Shown here: in pieces, positions 26,561 through 40,340 of the stretch
How positions within the stretch are numbered: the stretch's first letter is position 1
Layout of the letters: every line of letters begins with the position of its first letter
NCBI GenBank assembly: GCA_021613375.1
Contig: CM038710.1
Location: 24,574,667-24,638,666 of the forward strand
Reading direction: 5' to 3'
Origin: Megaleporinus macrocephalus
Lineage: Eukaryota > Chordata > Actinopteri > Characiformes > Anostomidae
Length of the DNA stretch: 64,000 nucleotides
Position numbers and translations under genes: made by a program
Notes under the pieces: generated by a model
The model's database searches: none
What the model saw: the letters and a program-made list of their open reading frames with translations, nothing else
Told to the model about the DNA's origin: nothing

Positions 26561-28230
26561 TTACAGTTCGTAGATCAGAGAGCCACCCAGAAGCTGAAGG
26601 TAAAAGAAAAGTCATTAAAGAGTTTAAGAGTGCTTGGATCATAAGAACCAGAAAATACAACTCCTGAGTCTGAATGGTGTGGGAAATTATCCCACATAAG
26701 GATGTCCGCACTTAATACAGATTTTTTTCCCTAATGTTAAAAAATACAAATAACTTGTACTTCTAACTGATATATAAATAATTATAAATAATAAATATAG
26801 AACTCGGACAGAATTATACTGCACAGTACTGTAACTAAATTCAGTAGTCGCCGCCGTCTTAACCAAGCCCACACTTTTGTCCAAGTAAGTTTGCAGTTTG
26901 AGGTTAGTGTGTCATGGTTTAGGCATGTGGTTTGCATGATGCATAACAACTCAGTGTGAGGTTAAAAATGAAAGAAGCTCCAGACACCAAGGATTTTGGC
27001 TGCTCTGGAATATTTGGGGTGAGGGAGGAATTGTTTAAATGAAGATTTTCACCGAATTATTCCTTTATGTACATATTTGAGCTTCCCTGAATGTGCATCG
27101 GGTACTATGACGTGCCCTTGTGGCCCAGTCCACTGGAATCTGGGTTGATGTGATGAGCAGCGAATTGAGCGCCCATAAACATGCATGAGCGTTCCTCACG
27201 TTGACAGCCTAATGATTACCATAAGAGCCTCTGATGGCTGAATGCTTGAGCTCTGCGTTTCAATGCGGTTCCAAACCCCGCTCTGCTCTGGCTTAGGCCT
27301 GGGAGCGGCCGGCCTGCTGGCACTGCAGCTGTTGACTGATCCTCACTCCAGAGAGAGAGAAAGAGAGAGAGGGAGAAAGACAAGTGTGGCCAGACAGGCA
27401 GGGGTAAGTCTCTCTCCTTAGGGGGCTTTGTGATGTGACTCACCACTTATGAGAGTCTTGCAGCCCTGTTTCGAGGAAAAACAATGGTTTTCATGACTGT
27501 GTGCTGTGTGTCTATTGACTTGCACTGAATTGCTTCTGAAAATCAGGGGATGCTTTGTTAGCATTAAAGGAAGAATGCTTGTCAATAAGTTTTCCTCAAA
27601 TAGGTAAGCATGGTCTGCTTTTAGGGAGAGCAACTCACGCTTTCCTTGTTTTTTCCACTCTTATCCATTCACTTCTCCACCCTTTTTTATTAGTGGCAGA
27701 TGGAAAAGAAGATTGGTGGCGCTCCTTATTTATCTCCTTTTAGATGAAAGAAGCCACCAAGGAAGCACTGTTCTTCAGCATTTAGCATGCTTAATTTAAT
27801 GTTATTGAATGTGTTAGAAGTGTATTTATTTAGTCGCTTTGTTCCGTCTACCCGTAATTGTTCATCGTGCCTGACGTAAAATGGACTGTGATGCTATTGT
27901 TCTCAGGTATTAAGAGTGTGAATATTACAAGTGTAGCTGCTACACTTGTCTAAATGAAGAAGTTAGCCAAGGCGTTGATGTAATCTCACTCCCAGCCGGA
28001 TGGGCAAATAGGGTTTGTCTCTCGAGTCTCTTCTAGTGGACTCATTACGCCGACACGTTCACATACATGCGCTCACACTAACAGCAGATTTTATTATAGC
28101 TGTCATGAATGGAGGTTAATTAGCCTCATTCCATTCTCTCTCCTCCCCCTAAATTCCTTCTTTCACCTCCTCATCCATCCTCTGGCTTAAACAGGAATTC
28201 CACTGATTTTCAACATTTCTGCGTTCAGTA

Positions 28231-28720
28231 GTTGAGATGTGAGCAAAGTCATTGAGTGGTTGGATTTGGTTCATTTGTAAAGAAATGTACTGATTCAGAG
28301 TTCTGTACAGTGGTGGTGACAGGATCCAGGGGCTGTGATATCACCAACATAGCCTTTTTATATATCATCAAAATCTCCATAGTTTAGCCAAAACTATCTC
28401 TCAGTACTATCCTAAACACATAAAGTAGTCTCTCAGGGTGTTTGTAGATATTTCATGTCATAGCTATCTGTGAGGGTGATTTTAGAGGCTTTACAACCTT
28501 TAAAAGGCAAGACTACCACCACAACTTTTCTCTAGAATAAAGCATTTCACATCAAACCTTTGTGAGTGACTTTCTTTGCATATAAACCAAATAAAAAAAA
28601 CGAAAATGTGACAAGTCTGTACAATTCCTCTTTAAGGAGAAATGGGAAGCAGGCACTGGTGGACCATAGTACATTTCTGTACTTAAGTAGCTTTAGTTAT
28701 CTGGACTTGCTTCTCATTTT
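28231..28720. repeat. Dispersed repeat pair, copy 2
   Basis: Same order of conserved words as 26003-26560 (TTGAGATGTGAGCAAAGTC, ATGTACTGATTC, TTTCTCTAGAATAAAGCATTT, AGGCACTGGTGGACCA, GTACTTAAG). A shorter relative with CGAGATGTAAACAAAGTAAT sits near 60599. Confidence 0.6.
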
Positions 28721-30299
28721 TAAGATTTTTATTACATTCCAGTTTAGAGCAAGATGTCTTGCTTCACTCCACTGCTTTCTGCAATATACTGTGATATTAA
28801 TATTAAGATTTTACATAATATCCAAATGAATAACATACAGTTTCACAAAATAATCAAAATAGCTAAAGTGATTTTATTCCTAAATCCCTGAATACCAAGC
28901 TATCAGTCATAGATTGACAAATGAAACTATATCCGTATATTTTCTTCAGTAAAATGTTGTGTGTTTCAGACCTAGACATGAGCCAAACCTGTGACACATG
29001 AAATGTACATAAAGATGTAAGACTCGGGGCAAAAACCTACTGTGAAATCTGACCCGCCACCTCTGACTTTTATATTATATCAGGCTTTACAGAGCACCTT
29101 GCTTCAGGACATGCACACTGTGTTATAGCAGCCTTTTCCGTCTTCATCTTTCAGTTTTAACAATTGTATGTAGTTTTTTTTCTATTTGTATTAGGGATAA
29201 CATAAAAATTAGGACAATGTGGGATTGGCATTATCGTAACAATGTATTGGAAAAAACAAAGTCTTCTCTTAAAGTGTAAGAAACAGAGATGCTTCACATG
29301 AATGACACTGTGTGGTATGTTTGTTTAAAACAGTATTGAATATTTTCTTGCTGGAGTGTCTACTTACAGGATTCATGTAGTTTGTCCACCAGTTAAAAGC
29401 AGATGTTTGTCAGCTAGTATATCATGTGTGTATGTGTGTTTGCTTGAGGTGGTCTGGATTGAGGAAGTGAAGCTGTGATCTGTAGCTTTGCTCTGACCGT
29501 GACCTCTAGCAGCCATAGTGATGGATGCGTTTCCCCCTACCGAACCCCGAGTAAACTAACACATGCTCACAGGTGCTCCCACAGATCTAAAACACTGACT
29601 CCACACAGAGCTCTGCATGCACCACACACATGCATCCCGATACTCAGGGCTTCTTTATGCTCCATAGCTTTGGAGTGCAGCATGGAATTAGCCTAGTTGA
29701 GCCCCAGTAAACACACATATACAGTTCTTTTCCACTAGCCGTCATCTGTGCCCTGTGCGTGTGTGCAGTCCTTCACAGTGTCATGTGTGCAGCTGAAGCA
29801 GGTGGGGGGGTTGTGTGTGGGAGTAGGGCTGATTTTTCTGATGCATGTTATGGCTGTTTCATTTGCAATAATATTCTTTAAATTAAAGTTGAGGCATGCT
29901 TTTTGCTAGGCTGAGGCTTGAAAGCTGAAAGCAGTGGGCCAGACTTCTGGTTAGTTTTACTGTGCCAGTACAATTTCTTTGCTTTTGATTTGCCAAACTC
30001 CTTTATATGTAGTTTACAGGCTTTGTTATTTTGTGACAACTGCTTGTTAACTTGTTAAGACAATGTTGTTTAGAACACTTCTTATTCCAATTGCAGCCCT
30101 TGTGACTTAAAAATTGTTCTCCTTCAGGTTCAAGTTGCACTGTTTTTTGTCTTTCCGCTGTATAAGAGAGTGTTTGTTTTGTTAATTTTTAGGACATTTT
30201 ATTGGAAAACCGGGGAAATACTGGGTGACTTTACAAGGTGTAAAGTTTAGTTTAGTTCATTTCGTTTTTTGAAAATGTTTACATCCATTGACACAATAA

Positions 30300-30323
30300 A
30301 TTAATAATAATAATAATAATAAT
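30300..30323. repeat. (AAT)n microsatellite
   Basis: About eight AAT units, one interrupted. Confidence 0.9.
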
Positions 30324-31571
30324 TAATAACTAAATAAAAATGCTGACTGAAAGGTGTAGTCTGAAGCTTTGGTTTATTTTGACTACCCTTTTTAAGACAA
30401 CTCTTTCGATTCTGTGTATAAACAGTTTCTCTGAACAGATCTTATTCTCAAACTGACTCGCACTTGCAAAAAAGAAAAATGCTTCATGTGGCACACTCAT
30501 CCAGAGGTAAACAAATATGGCTGCCAATGATGCAGGTCTATTCCCAGAGGTTTTAGTTTCATCTTTGCTGTCAAAAAGTTCCAGTGGCTGACAGCTGGGC
30601 TTATCAACTAGAACGCATTTGAGCTCACTGTAAAAAAGGGCACGTTATTTGACACTTCTTTGGTTTGCCTCCTTGTTTTCTTTAAACTTTGCTTGCAGAC
30701 TTTTCTTTGACACAGCAGCCACAGTCTCCTATGGCTACTTTCAGACATGTCTTTTGAAATCTCTTTCAACACCGAGCGATTGAGATAAATGCTTTCTAAT
30801 TTTGTTTGTACAGAAACCCCAAATGTTTATTCATTTATGCAGAAACTCCAAATGTTTATTAGGTCTGTCACCTCGCTGTCCCGCCACTGAAATCCTCTCT
30901 CCCTGTCGTCATTCATCTTTCTGTCTCGCCAGCATAAAATTATGACAAAGGTCGAGTTGGACATAAAATCTGGCTGTTCGGTCGCACTGCTACTGGATAT
31001 GTACTGGATTTTAGTACCACAGTTCACGCAGATTACATACAGATAAAAGAGAAAGAGTTCATAAACTGTGTAATCTGAAATATTGAGCATTTATGTAGCA
31101 TAAAGTAGTTTTTAATCATTATAAATATAAACTATAAATAACTCTATAATTCTTATTTTAAATTATTGTTTGTACTATGTATTTCATATGTATTGATTAA
31201 TCTGTATGTATCTATTTACTTTTTTTTAAATGACACCAAACACATAAAAATCCAGTATAAACCAGCAGTTGTTGAGCAGGTAGGGGGAGTGAGTTTAGTG
31301 GCGCTTCACCCACTGTGTCTACAGAGAAGGTGGCCCAGGCTCAGCAGTGCAGTGCTAGTGTACTGATGGATCAGCAGAGCGAGGCTTTAAAGCAAACAGC
31401 AGGCCGCACAGAGAAAATATGAGCTGCAGGTTCTTCTCAGCTATAAGGTGCAAAGTTGTGTTAGCTGCGGTTGAAAGTTTGCCATGTGCTAATTTTTGTG
31501 TTGATCATCTATAGATTAATCTGTTGTTGCCCTGTAACCAGTTACTGAAGTCTGTCTCTCACTCATTCTAG

Positions 31572-31714
31572 CGCTGATAGCCATTGGGCAGTACAGCAGC
31601 ACTATTGAGACGGTGGATGCAGGCTGGTGTAAGGAGATCACAGATCAGGGAGCCACCCAGATTGCCAAGAGCAGCAAGTCTCTGCGCTACCTGGGCCTGA
31701 TGAGGTGTGATAAG
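31572..31714 (+). CDS. fbxl17: FBXL17, second-last coding exon (leucine-rich repeats)
   Basis: Internal exon of F-box/LRR protein 17, the substrate receptor of an SCF (SKP1-CUL1-F-box) ubiquitin ligase. The family is known for BTB-protein dimerisation quality control, in which it removes non-native BTB dimers. The exon has 143 bp: two bases that complete a split codon (the Ala of ALIAIGQY), then 47 codons ending in MRCDK. The translation contains ETVDAGWCKEITDQGA and SLRYLGLMRCDK, which are cysteine-type LRR units and match vertebrate FBXL17 as I remember it, with few changes. The acceptor is a pyrimidine-rich tract ending CATTCTAG; the donor is AAG|GTAAGC. The reading frame leaves in phase 0, which fits the next exon at 45489. 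There is no stop, no in-frame start and no damage. The rest of the protein (N-terminal region, F-box, earlier LRRs) lies upstream of this window. Identification is from the protein sequence and is firm. Confidence 0.96.
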
Positions 31715-31746
31715 GTAAGCTGTTTAGCGCCACTCCACACGCACAA

Positions 31747-31774
31747 CACAGCACAGCACAGCACAGCACAGCAC
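31747..31774. repeat. (CAGCA)n pentanucleotide repeat
   Basis: About five units of ACAGC, 33 bp after the donor site of the fbxl17 exon, so inside the intron. Confidence 0.9.
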
Positions 31775-34700
31775 GGTAGGGATGTAAACGAATACAAATA
31801 CATTATTCACAACAGTTCATGCATTCTAAACACATACACACGCAGATATGAATAAGCGAATATGGGCTGGGTGAAGGATCCTCTTAATTAAATGTTAAGA
31901 TGACTCTGTTGGTACGTCAGTTTGTTAATTAAACTAATTCAGAACACTACAACAACCAGAACCAGCTGACAGCTACTGTGTTTCTCAGAAGACTAGAGGG
32001 ATCATCCAACTTCAAAGCAGACAGTATTGTTTTTTCATACAATAGGTGTGAAAATAGCAGATATCACTACATGCCATATTTACATGTGTATGATGTTCTT
32101 TCGCTATGCTGTGGTCTTTAAGGGATATTAAAAAGCTTTAAATTCTGGGCTCAGTGATAACACATCTTATGACTTCCACAAGAGTAAACTAGACGCTCAA
32201 ACAGAGAGTCAGGGAAGAAGCAATTGTTTAACCTGCGTCACCCACGAATGCCGAGCTTCTGTCTAAGTTTTCTAAAGAGTTTGATGGTGGAAATTGTTGC
32301 TTGATTCTCTTGTAACTGAAGACAGAAGAGATGTACACGATCTCCATGAATGTGTGGAAAACCACATTACTAAACTAGAAACTCCTAGAAACTGATTTTT
32401 TTCACACTCTTTTGCTTACAGCTTGGATCTCTGTGACTTAGTCTTGAAGTGCAAATAAGATCTCATTCCACATAGGCTAGTTTCTCGTCCAGTTTGAGCT
32501 GTTTTTGGAGATTCTGATCTATTTAGCATTTGTGAAAAGTTATATTTGCTGGAACACAGTTGCTCTGTCAGCTCAGTTGTTCCTGTATTCAGGTGTATTG
32601 TTGTTTTTAGTACTTGCTGAATACAAACTAAAATATGGAGGATTTAACTTTCATTTATTGCGTGCAACTTACCTATGAGGGGATCTACACTTCACCTCAC
32701 TTCGCCCTACTGTCGTTACCTAACGAGACACAAAAGCATTCATAAGGAAAAGCTGTTTACAGCAGAATCTGCTTTCCAATACTAATTTGCCACAGATAAG
32801 AACATATCATTAGCCTCATATTTTTTGCTTGAATTGTCAAAACAATATGATTTTTTGGGCCTAATTTCTACCTGACAATTAATAACATGTTGCTTTCCAG
32901 TAAGCATTTGATATAAGGTGCGTGGAAATGAACTTATATTGCAGCTTTTATTAACAGTATGAGAATCAGTCTGGTTTGAATTTAGATTAATTAAACTCTT
33001 GCTAAAGTTTATCCTAAGAATTATTGTCTCGAGAAGTGTTTCAATAGATCCTCCTTTATTAAGCCTTCTATCACACATGAAAATAGTTAGCCACTGCAAT
33101 CTGACGTAAATCTTACAGAACACTGACAAACCCTTATGTTCAGCTTTATACATTTATTTTGTGTGTGCTTAAAAGACAGAAACCCCGGTCATTTGTTGAG
33201 TGAACTTCAGGCAGTCCTCAAGTTCTCAGTCTACCCTGTGAATGAGTTTTACTGTCTATGCAGCATAAAATTCAGCTCAAGAGTGCTGCACCGCTAGATT
33301 CCCATGACTGTGTCCATGGGTGGGTGTACTTCCTTGATTTATAAGGCCTGGGGCCTTGCAATAGAGACAACTGCTTCAATTTTGAGTTAACCCTATTTAA
33401 GGACCATGTTAACATATTAGTTCCATTGAGCAATTTGAGGGTTTGGAAATCCTCCCATGTGAAAGTCCGCAGTGGAGTGCAGTTGTGATGCAGATTACAG
33501 TACATGGTAATGTTGTAATGTGAGTGCTCTCTAAGAGACCGATGGTATCAGGGCATGGGTATCTGCCACATGCCTGTGGGATGAAACCACATTCTGAAAA
33601 AAGAGTAAACAGTATTTCTTGCGTGACATGTGATGTCATTTGTAGATTTAGCCGTAGCTCCAGGTTTCTTAAATGAGTAATTTGATTTGCTGTCAGTATT
33701 TAATTCAATTCAGTTTTGTTGTTATATATTTACAGTACAGAGATTAGAGACCACACTTTGTTTATTAACTTTCCAGTCAAAACAGACAGCTGTTAAGTAC
33801 AAGTTCTTTACTCTTCAGTGTCAGAAAAAGCAGAAACATCCGAACCCCCCAACACTCAAGTAGAACTTCAAGTCTGTCAACTCTTTCAACTTTTATGGAC
33901 AGTACAGCCACTGTAACTCTTCAATTCTTGCAATCTTAAAACCAACAAGTTACAGCTGTGTCCTACTAACAAAAGCTGTTCCTAAAGCTCTCACTGACAA
34001 TCTGTTCCTCTTCAAACAGACTCTAATATTCATGCATTTCTCTAAACAGTCCAAATGAGATTCTTCTGATGAGAGGGGGAATTTTAGGAAAGTTTAGTCA
34101 AAATGTGGCTCACAACAGCTGTGCAAGACCATCTACTTAGCACTGTTAGTCTGCTGGCGTAGCTGTCAAGAAGAAATTGACAAAAATTAAATTGACATTT
34201 GCGCTAGAACAACGAAGTGGACATCTTAGATATCAACTAAAGTCTGAATATGTAAATGCCTTACATGGATTATGAGAATCAGAAAATGCAAACTTAATCG
34301 TAAGACAGAACTTTTGGAGGTGTGGAAGTTAAGCCTTTTTTGTACATATGTTTTCTGCTTTTTCTCACACCAGGTTCTGCATCAGCTAGACTGAGAATGC
34401 AGAGTATTTTTTATCCCTCATTAGTGTTTTAAGAGGTAGCTCATTATGCCAGATACAGCCATGCTAGTCATGCTTCTTTTATGAGAATTATGAAATTATC
34501 TGTGAATGAATATAAAGTAGTGACAAGTGTGTGAGCATTGTGTTTAACCATTAGGTCTATGAATAAGAAGCGCAGTACACGAAGAACTTATTTTTTCACA
34601 AAATTAATCTTCCTCGTCTGACTGCTCTATTTGGGTTTAGTCAGTTTGAGAGGTGTTAATGTGTATTTAATATGGCATCAACCGCAGAAGAAATCAGAGG

Positions 34701-35079
34701 AGAATAAGAGGAATTAAATGCTCCTCAGAATGTTCTGTATTGATTAGTCCCCAGTGTATTACATTGGGAAGCAAAAGAATGGTGTGGATGGATGCAGAGG
34801 AGGCACAGCTGGCTCATCAAGTTTTCTAATACCCAGTGTTTCTGTTAGAGGGTAAATACTGTTATTTGAAAAAAAAAAAAAGTCTTTGGTAAATTAAACT
34901 CCTGCTAGACACAATGTCCACTAATTATTCACCCCTAATGTAGATAAGAGACTTATCCATGGCTTGTTTAACGAATGTGGGGCTACATACTCATTAGAAT
35001 AATGTAAAACAGCTGTTTGTTCACTTACGCTCTAATTGGTGTTGTGCACCTTGACTGTTTGTCTGCTCCCTTTAGATAC

Positions 35080-35290
35080 GCTGGTCTGCAAAAGTTTAAA
35101 CACCCTCAGTCAGACTACATGTTTTATTGATTTTGTAAGTGCAGTACAGCAATCCTGGCACAGTCTATGCTCAATAACACACCTAATCCAGGTAATGAAG
35201 GCCTTTATCGCAAACAATATTAAAGCCAGGTGTACTGAATCTGTGAACTCTCCAGGGTAGTGGATCTCCAGCACCAGGATTGGCTTACCC
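35080..35290. repeat. Short interspersed repeat with Tc1-end-like start
   Basis: CTGGTCTGCAAAAGTTTAAA at 35080 resembles a Tc1 terminal repeat. It is followed by ACACACCTAATCCAGGTAAT...AAGCCAGGTGTACTGAA and GTGGATCTCCAGCACCAGGA, a sequence type repeated many times in fish genomes. No coding content. Confidence 0.5.
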
Positions 35291-36309
35291 AACTGTGCAA
35301 CTGTGTTTAGTTACAGTGCAACTAAAATATGTTGAACATAGAAAATAAACACTAATTATAATTTAAAGCGTGCTAAATTGTACTAGAGGTTGTGAATTTG
35401 TGAGATTTGTAAATTGTACATAGTTATGAAAGAACGCAATGTTTTGTTTTTGGTTTTTTTTCATTAAAAAAAGATTTTGCTTTTGGTTGTGAATAAATGA
35501 AGCATACAGCATAACATTTGCTATGCGTCGTTGCCAAGAATGGGCTTCACAGGAAGCAGTCACACAAACAGAAGATTGTCAAAACAAAAACTCACCCATG
35601 TGAACCAAATTGGTAAACAGTGATTATTTATAAAAAACGGCTTATTTAACCTTTAGAACTAAGTCGCTTGCCAGTTCATGTGTAACTCGCTATGTGTGTT
35701 GTTTATTTTTACCATTGCATAATTTCTGGAATTACCTGGTAGAAACTCTCTCAGGAAGAACTAAACTGTCTTTGGTTTGTTGTAGTAGCACCACTTGTGC
35801 TTTTGAAAGATAAATGTCTTCTCCACTCACCTCTCGCTGTTGAGGGTCAGCACTATTTCCATAGCCGTGGTCCCATGACAAATTAAATTACTCTGTAAAT
35901 TACCTTTCTGCACTGCTAATGCGCAGATGCTGTCATAATCTTATTTGTATGTTGGATGCTGCAGTTGCTTTTGGGCTAGACCGTAACACTGATAAAGCAA
36001 GCTGATATCCATGGTCTAAACATTGCATCCCTACATGAGCCGCCATGCATAGTCCAACCCAAGCTATAGTTTGTGGTATAATGGGGATAAGGTTTAATGT
36101 GATGTTTAAAATGTTGCAGCACTTGATAATTATGCTAATGTTTCTCAATTCTGATGTATCGAATGTGTATTCACAGCCAAATTATTTACAGCCTTTTATA
36201 TTTTAGAGGGGCTCACTGATGATTTGGCTGTTGGGTGGTGCTGATTGAAACAAGGGAAAATTCAGGCCAGGAAAAAACTTATCACCTATCTACTCTGCAT
36301 TTTGAAATA

Positions 36310-36975
36310 TCTTCTTAACAGGGGTCATTTTAGCATGAAGTTAGCTTAACCAGACCTCCGCTGTGGGGTGGTACGTTAGTGCTGCTAACTCAGTTATTGT
36401 TAGCTTATTCAATGTGCCACAGTGACAAGCATCGCAAAGCAGATTCTCTCACCCTAAAACCTGTCACTCAGATTTGTAGCTATGGTGTGTGACACATTTT
36501 CCCTGCAAATTAAGTTATTGTTAGCTTAGCCAAAACATAGCAGTCCCATGTACCACAGAGCAGATTCATTTTTGGCTTTATGTCATGCCGATGCCAGTCA
36601 TTGAACTCATGTCTTGTGAATGGTGTCATTTTAGCGTGTGTGCTTTACCAAGCCTGTACTTTGTTGTGTGGCATGTTTGGCCTGCATACAAATCTTTTCT
36701 AGGTGTAGTCAAAACACTAACGCCCCAAACACCACAGAACAGGTTCATTTTCTGCCTTTCTGTCTCCAGCAGAGATTTTTGCTCCCTCTCCCTTTTTTTA
36801 TCTCATCTACGCTTGTGTCAGCTGAGCACTGATTAGTCAGAAAAACACCTGTACTGCTGTGTTTGGGTCTATAGCCTGCTCACCAAGCTAGCATTATGTT
36901 AGCCAATCAGGCTACAAATCTAAACACCACAGGCAAGGATTAATTTGCTTTCAGCCCCTTCTTCTGTCCCAGCTT
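36310..36975. repeat. Degenerate tandem array, about four units
   Basis: A composite unit recurs near 36393, 36513, 36702 and 36898: GTTAGC or TAGTC, then CAC(A)GAGCAGATTCATTTT-like words, then TCTCTCACCC/TGTC-type endings. GTCATTTTAGC with GCTTNACCA occurs at about 36324 and 36624. Spacing is irregular (about 120-200 bp) and the units are strongly diverged. Confidence 0.45.
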
Positions 36976-39083
36976 CAACTCTCTCAGATTTAATTCATTG
37001 TCTTATAAACTAGTGTCTTCACTTTAGTTAACCAGAATCAAAAAAAAAATTTTGTGAGTAGAACTGTTTTCATGCTAGCTAAGCTAATGCTTAACCAGCT
37101 ATTCGTGTAGTAGTTCTACATGTAGTAGTTATTAAATAGGTGACTTGACATTTATTGAATTGTGGCTTGAAAATCTGTTATATTTGGAGACGGCAGGAAA
37201 AAAGAAATGGAATATAACAGATGCCGCCAAACCCTGCCCAACCCCCTCTTCTTTATTTGTGTCCAAAACCTAGACTGCCCTATTCAGTGTATTGTTTAGG
37301 CATGCGAACACAAGCGTATTGACGGAATGCCTTCCTTCATGTTTGGCTTTTCAGTAAGTGTTAAAACGCTCAATGTGGATGGAATTTGTACTATTTCCTT
37401 TCATTTGCTTCATAGCGCAGCAGTCAGAAATTGAGATGGCACGCTCCTCAGCACTCTGCTGATTTCTCTCCTGCCCTTGGGCTAAATGTATGGAGACTTG
37501 GACTGTGAAAGAATGCTATTGATCCAGGCCGACCAAAATAATCAAATCAATTCTCTTAAGGCCTCGCTCAGTTCTTCGCAGACTTTGATGCGGAGCGTCG
37601 AGGGCTGAGTGAAAGCTCATTCCTTTTTATCAAAGAGAAATTTGCCCACTTCAACAAGCACTCTTTGTACACTCCAGCATTCTTTCCTCAGTAAAATGCG
37701 TTTTCGTTGTTCAGTTAGTCTTGTCTTGTTATACTGGAATTGAAATGTCATATTTTGCGCACATTCTTTTCTCAGTCAGTGCTGGAGGTTTTTTTTTTTG
37801 CTATGTATGTGCGTACAGTCCAGTAGAGGATCGCTGGGGGTTTTCTAAACGCTGGGAGAGAAAACTGTGGCCCATTTTATTTACAGGTCAGCACACGTAA
37901 CCTGTGAAACTTCGATCTGAGAGTTGCAGAACTTTCAAGGGTCTGTTCTGTTTCAACAATAACACTCCGCAACACTGTTGCCTCGCCACAAAATCCAAAA
38001 CAGGCCACCGTGCTTTTCTAGTAAGAGTAGCTTCCCAGCGCGTCCCAGCAACCTCCAGCGCATTTCATCCTAAAACACTTTGCTTTGACAAAAGTATTTC
38101 TCATCTGCGGTAAAGCTCGCTGGAGGTTCTTTGAGATTTTTGGACACTCTAATTGGACTGTTCTCATCTTAAAAGTCCCCCATGCGCCCCATTCACCACC
38201 TCAAGTGTTTTCGAGTCAAAGTAAATATCAGCGGAGTTGAGTGATACGCACGGCATCAGCATGAAATGAGACAAGGAAAACAATGTTCAGGAGCGGAGGA
38301 GAAGTTATGATAGTAATGGAGGAGAGCGAGGGAGAGAGGAGAGCGGCAAAGAGACCGCAGTAGCCACCCATAACTTAAAACCCTGCTTTGTAAGCAGATA
38401 CAGGAACAGATTGCATCCACAGATCTGCCGGTTAAGAGTAAGAGTTGCTGATTTGCATCACACACTGAAGTAAAGAGCAAATAGTTCAGAAATACGAGGC
38501 AGTTCACGGTCATTAGGAGGGATATAACTGACTAAAGCCTTAGACGTGCTACACATTTTAATAGAATAGCTTGGTGAAAATCTAGTTTACGTACCCCTCA
38601 TGTCTATCTGACACGACACGCTTGCTTTAGTTTCATTACTTTCATGTTGCTAACACCAAAAATAGTTACCTAAATCATTCTGTGAATACATTCTCAAAAC
38701 TTCTCCCAACCAACTCAGTCCACACCCAGCTCTTCATTAAGGCTCTAAAGACTTGATTAGAACACCGTTTGCCTTACTCTGACCTATATAAATGAACAAG
38801 ACCTGAACGTGGTTGTCAGTTATTGCAGACAAAGATGCAGAATTCTCCTTATTGCATGTTTGCATGTCACACAGGCATATGCACTCTAGATCAGGTTCAT
38901 GATTTCCTTCGTTTCTTTGTTTGGACATACGTCTTTACAAAGTTCAAGATTATCAATTATTTATATAGAAAACAGACAAAATCAGAAAGTCTGTCGCGTA
39001 ATCATAAAATCATTACATCCTAAAAGGCTGAACAATCTGGCACTCTCTTTCTATTTTTGTAAATATGAACACTGAAAAATGGA

Positions 39084-39151
39084 GACCACCTTACTTGTAT
39101 CTTACTTGCGTCTTGGAAATCACTCACTAGGGACCACCTTACTTGTATCTT
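39084..39151. repeat. 48-bp-period duplication
   Basis: GACCACCTTACTTGTATCTT occurs at 39084-39103 and again at 39132-39151 without mismatch. Confidence 0.8.
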
Positions 39152-40049
39152 GTTGCTGAACTGAACAAAACACCCCAGCCTCACACAGAACACACACTCT
39201 CTTACTACTAGGAAAAGCAGACAGTAAAAGAAACAGCAGAAGAAGAGGTTTTTTTTTTTCACTGTCATTTTTTTCTGGCTGTTAATGAGATACATTCAGA
39301 TTTGAATCACTGACCTGCATACACTACTAGATTACATCCAGATCCAGAAGAAGGAAAGGAAAAAATAAAAAGAAAGTAAGAAAGAAAGGTGCAGAACTAT
39401 GTAATCCTGGCTTAAGACAGACCTAAATGCAGACAGTGACTACAGACCACAGCCATCTGTAGCCAGAAGTCCAAGAATGCTCAGTTGGCCCGGTTCTTTG
39501 GGTGGAGGGATGGTTTAGTGTCTGTCTTCATGTTGATCTGCAGTGGGGTTGGGCAATCAGAGGTGCCTGCCAACACATACACACAGAACCATAACTGGTT
39601 CCTTATCGTGGCTTTTTGCACATTTTCTTTAAAGGGCTGGATTTTTCTCCGTTTATTCAAATCAAAGTGTTGCAAACGAAGTTGGCTGTCTGTGTAAGCA
39701 GACCCCCCTTCCCTGCTCAAGTCATTTCTGTTTTAGCAAGACAGCGTACGCTCAGCTGATGTCACAGGGGTATGAGGATGTTGGTATCAATGATTTTTTA
39801 TGAGTAAATGAGTTTGGTACTGGTATCTTGATCGTGCATAGAAAATCATTTAAGCATTTAATCTAAGTAATATGAATAGATTTGGCAGGAGGTTATTGGA
39901 CCATCTCACGGTTCTTTATGTATTAACATAACACACAGGCTTCCAAAGGAGGTCTGACTCTGTGTTTAGGTCTAAAATACAAAATACATTCTACTGATTT
40001 TTATTATGACGGTAGTAGATAATTCACTATCATTGTCAAAAGACTTTCA

Positions 40050-40340
40050 ATTTAAGATACTTTATTGATCCCAGGGGGAAATTCAAGATCTCTGCTTTTA
40101 ACCCATCCATGCAGTGAAATATACACACACACTAGTGAACAGACACACTTGGGGGCAGTGAGCACTCTTGCCCGAAGCAGTGGGCAGCCCTACCATGTCG
40201 CTCGGGGAGCAGAGTCAGGGGTTATGTGCCTTGCTCAAGGGCACTTCAGTCATGTCCTGTCAGTTCATGGGATCCAACCGGCAACCTTCCAGTCACAAGG
40301 CTGGTTCTCTAACCTCAAGTCTACGACTGCCCCCTTACCC
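40050..40340 (-). mobile_element. Non-LTR retrotransposon/SINE 3' region
   Basis: On the + strand it starts TACTTTATTGATCCCAGGG, i.e. a minus-strand tail ending in GATCAATAAAGTA. The body has GGGGGCAGTGAGCACTCTTG, TGTGCCTTGCTCAAGGGCAC and TCTACGACTGCCCCC, words shared by a very common teleost repeat. No transposon protein is present. The open frames through it are shadows. Confidence 0.75.
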
